Assembly: GCA_009786345.1 (NCBI GenBank)
Contig: WQTJ01000076.1
Coordinates: 1 to 5,409, forward strand
Length of the DNA stretch: 5,409 nt
DNA from: Dehalococcoidia bacterium
GTDB lineage: Bacteria > Chloroflexota > Dehalococcoidia > Dehalococcoidales > UBA1222
Direction of reading: 5' to 3'
The notes under the pieces were generated by a model, which made no database searches, was not told the origin of the DNA, and worked only from the letters and a program-made list of their open reading frames with translations. Position numbers and translations under genes: made by a program. The first letter of the stretch is position 1. The number at the start of each line of letters is the position of its first letter. Below, piece by piece: positions 4,986 to 5,409 of this stretch.

Positions 4986-5409
4986 CTAATTTCCCTCGCT
5001 GCTGATTATTACTTTGACTTTGGGGGCGAGGTCACCTGAAAGGCGTACTATTGCTTCAAAATTCCCTGTGTGCCGAAGAGGCTCGGTTAGCTCAACTTTG
5101 CGCTTGTCTATTTCGCTCCCAAGTAATTTGGACAACTCTAATGCAATATCGCTGTTGGTAATGGAGCCGTAGAGCTGCCCTTTGCTTCCTACTTTGCCTT
5201 TAAGGTTGACGGTTGTATTTTTGATCTGTTCAGCTAGCACTTTCATTTCAGCTTTATGTTCATCTTTGCGGCGTGCTTCGGCGTGCTTCTGCGCTTCAAA
5301 GTGTTGCTGTATGTCTGGCTGGGCAACGACCGCCAGCTTTTTGGGAATGAGGAAATTACGTGCGTATCCATCGTTGACTTCCTTAATTTCACTGGCTCTG
5401 GCTACGTTG
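4986..5409 (-). CDS. rplI: 50S ribosomal protein L9 (start lies beyond the window)
   Basis: The reading frame stays open from base 5408 down to TAG at 4988-4986, giving 140 residues. The visible sequence opens with NVARASEIKEVNDGYARNFL and IPKKLA, the diagnostic N-terminal rRNA-binding domain of L9. A long charged connecting helix follows (about 35-60, AQKHAEARRKDEHKAEMK). The C-terminal domain has VGSKGQLYGSIT and ends in VKVIISSEGN. About ten residues are missing at the N-terminus compared with the usual 148-150. A Met at 5246 sits inside the connecting helix and is not the start. L9 binds 23S rRNA near the L1 stalk and affects reading-frame maintenance. It is the first visible gene of the operon and is immediately followed by dnaB. 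Confidence 0.96.
   Translation of the reverse strand, partial: NVARASEIKEVNDGYARNFLIPKKLAVVAQPDIQQHFEAQKHAEARRKDEHKAEMKVLAEQIKNTTVNLKGKVGSKGQLYGSITNSDIALELSKLLGSEIDKRKVELTEPLRHTGNFEAIVRLSGDLAPKVKVIISSEGN
4993..4997 (-). promoter_or_regulatory. Ribosome binding site GAGGG for dnaB inside the rplI end
   Basis: GAGGG on the minus strand (4997-4993) lies in the last codons of rplI and stands 7 nt before the dnaB ATG at 4985. With the rplI stop TAG touching the dnaB ATG, this indicates coupled translation and fixes the dnaB start. Confidence 0.75.

Noticed and set aside
4986..5246. Reading L9 as a short 86-residue protein starting at the Met at 5246
   Set aside because: The same frame continues upstream to 5408 and encodes the conserved L9 N-terminal domain, so the Met is internal.

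Overview
This is a chromosomal housekeeping window of roughly mid-40s percent GC by eye. It holds two convergent gene blocks and no sign of phage, insertion sequence, CRISPR, tRNA or rRNA. The best guess for the host is a Chloroflexota bacterium, possibly Dehalococcoidia-like. That rests on the gene order rplI-dnaB-DnaD-like-DnaC-like, on the DnaD-like N-terminus (GFP...TPVPNLF) and on the L9 N-terminal region, all compared from memory. No database search was run, so the lineage is an inference.

Plus-strand block (1-1071): the C-terminal end of a probable DNA polymerase III delta' subunit (holB), followed almost without a gap by a RicT/YaaT-type PSP1-domain protein with seven clustered cysteines. 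The holB-ricT neighbourhood is also known from Firmicutes. A perfect 18-bp inverted repeat at 1110-1152 lies between the convergent blocks.

Minus-strand block (5409 down to 1195): ribosomal protein L9 (start lies outside the window), replicative helicase DnaB, a DnaD-domain protein, an unusual 470-residue protein with two tandem DnaC/IstB-like AAA+ domains, and, after a 155-bp gap with several hairpins, a 75-residue zinc-ribbon protein. The first four are packed as an operon. rplI abuts dnaB with no spacing, dnaB and the DnaD-like gene are 5 nt apart, and the DnaD-like and double-AAA+ genes overlap by 83 nt in different frames.

How they fit together: DnaB is the hexameric replication helicase, DnaD-type proteins help remodel origins and recruit the helicase, and DnaC/DnaI-type AAA+ proteins load it. 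The operon therefore reads as a helicase plus its loading machinery. Its most unusual element is the loader, in which the whole AAA+ module is duplicated in one chain (ungapped offset of 186 residues, about 45% identity by eye), with both copies keeping Walker A, Walker B and arginine-finger-type motifs. The second unusual point is the junction of the DnaD-like and loader genes, where an A8 run sits at the loader start codon. Loss of one A would fuse the two proteins, and gain of one A would truncate the DnaD-like protein.
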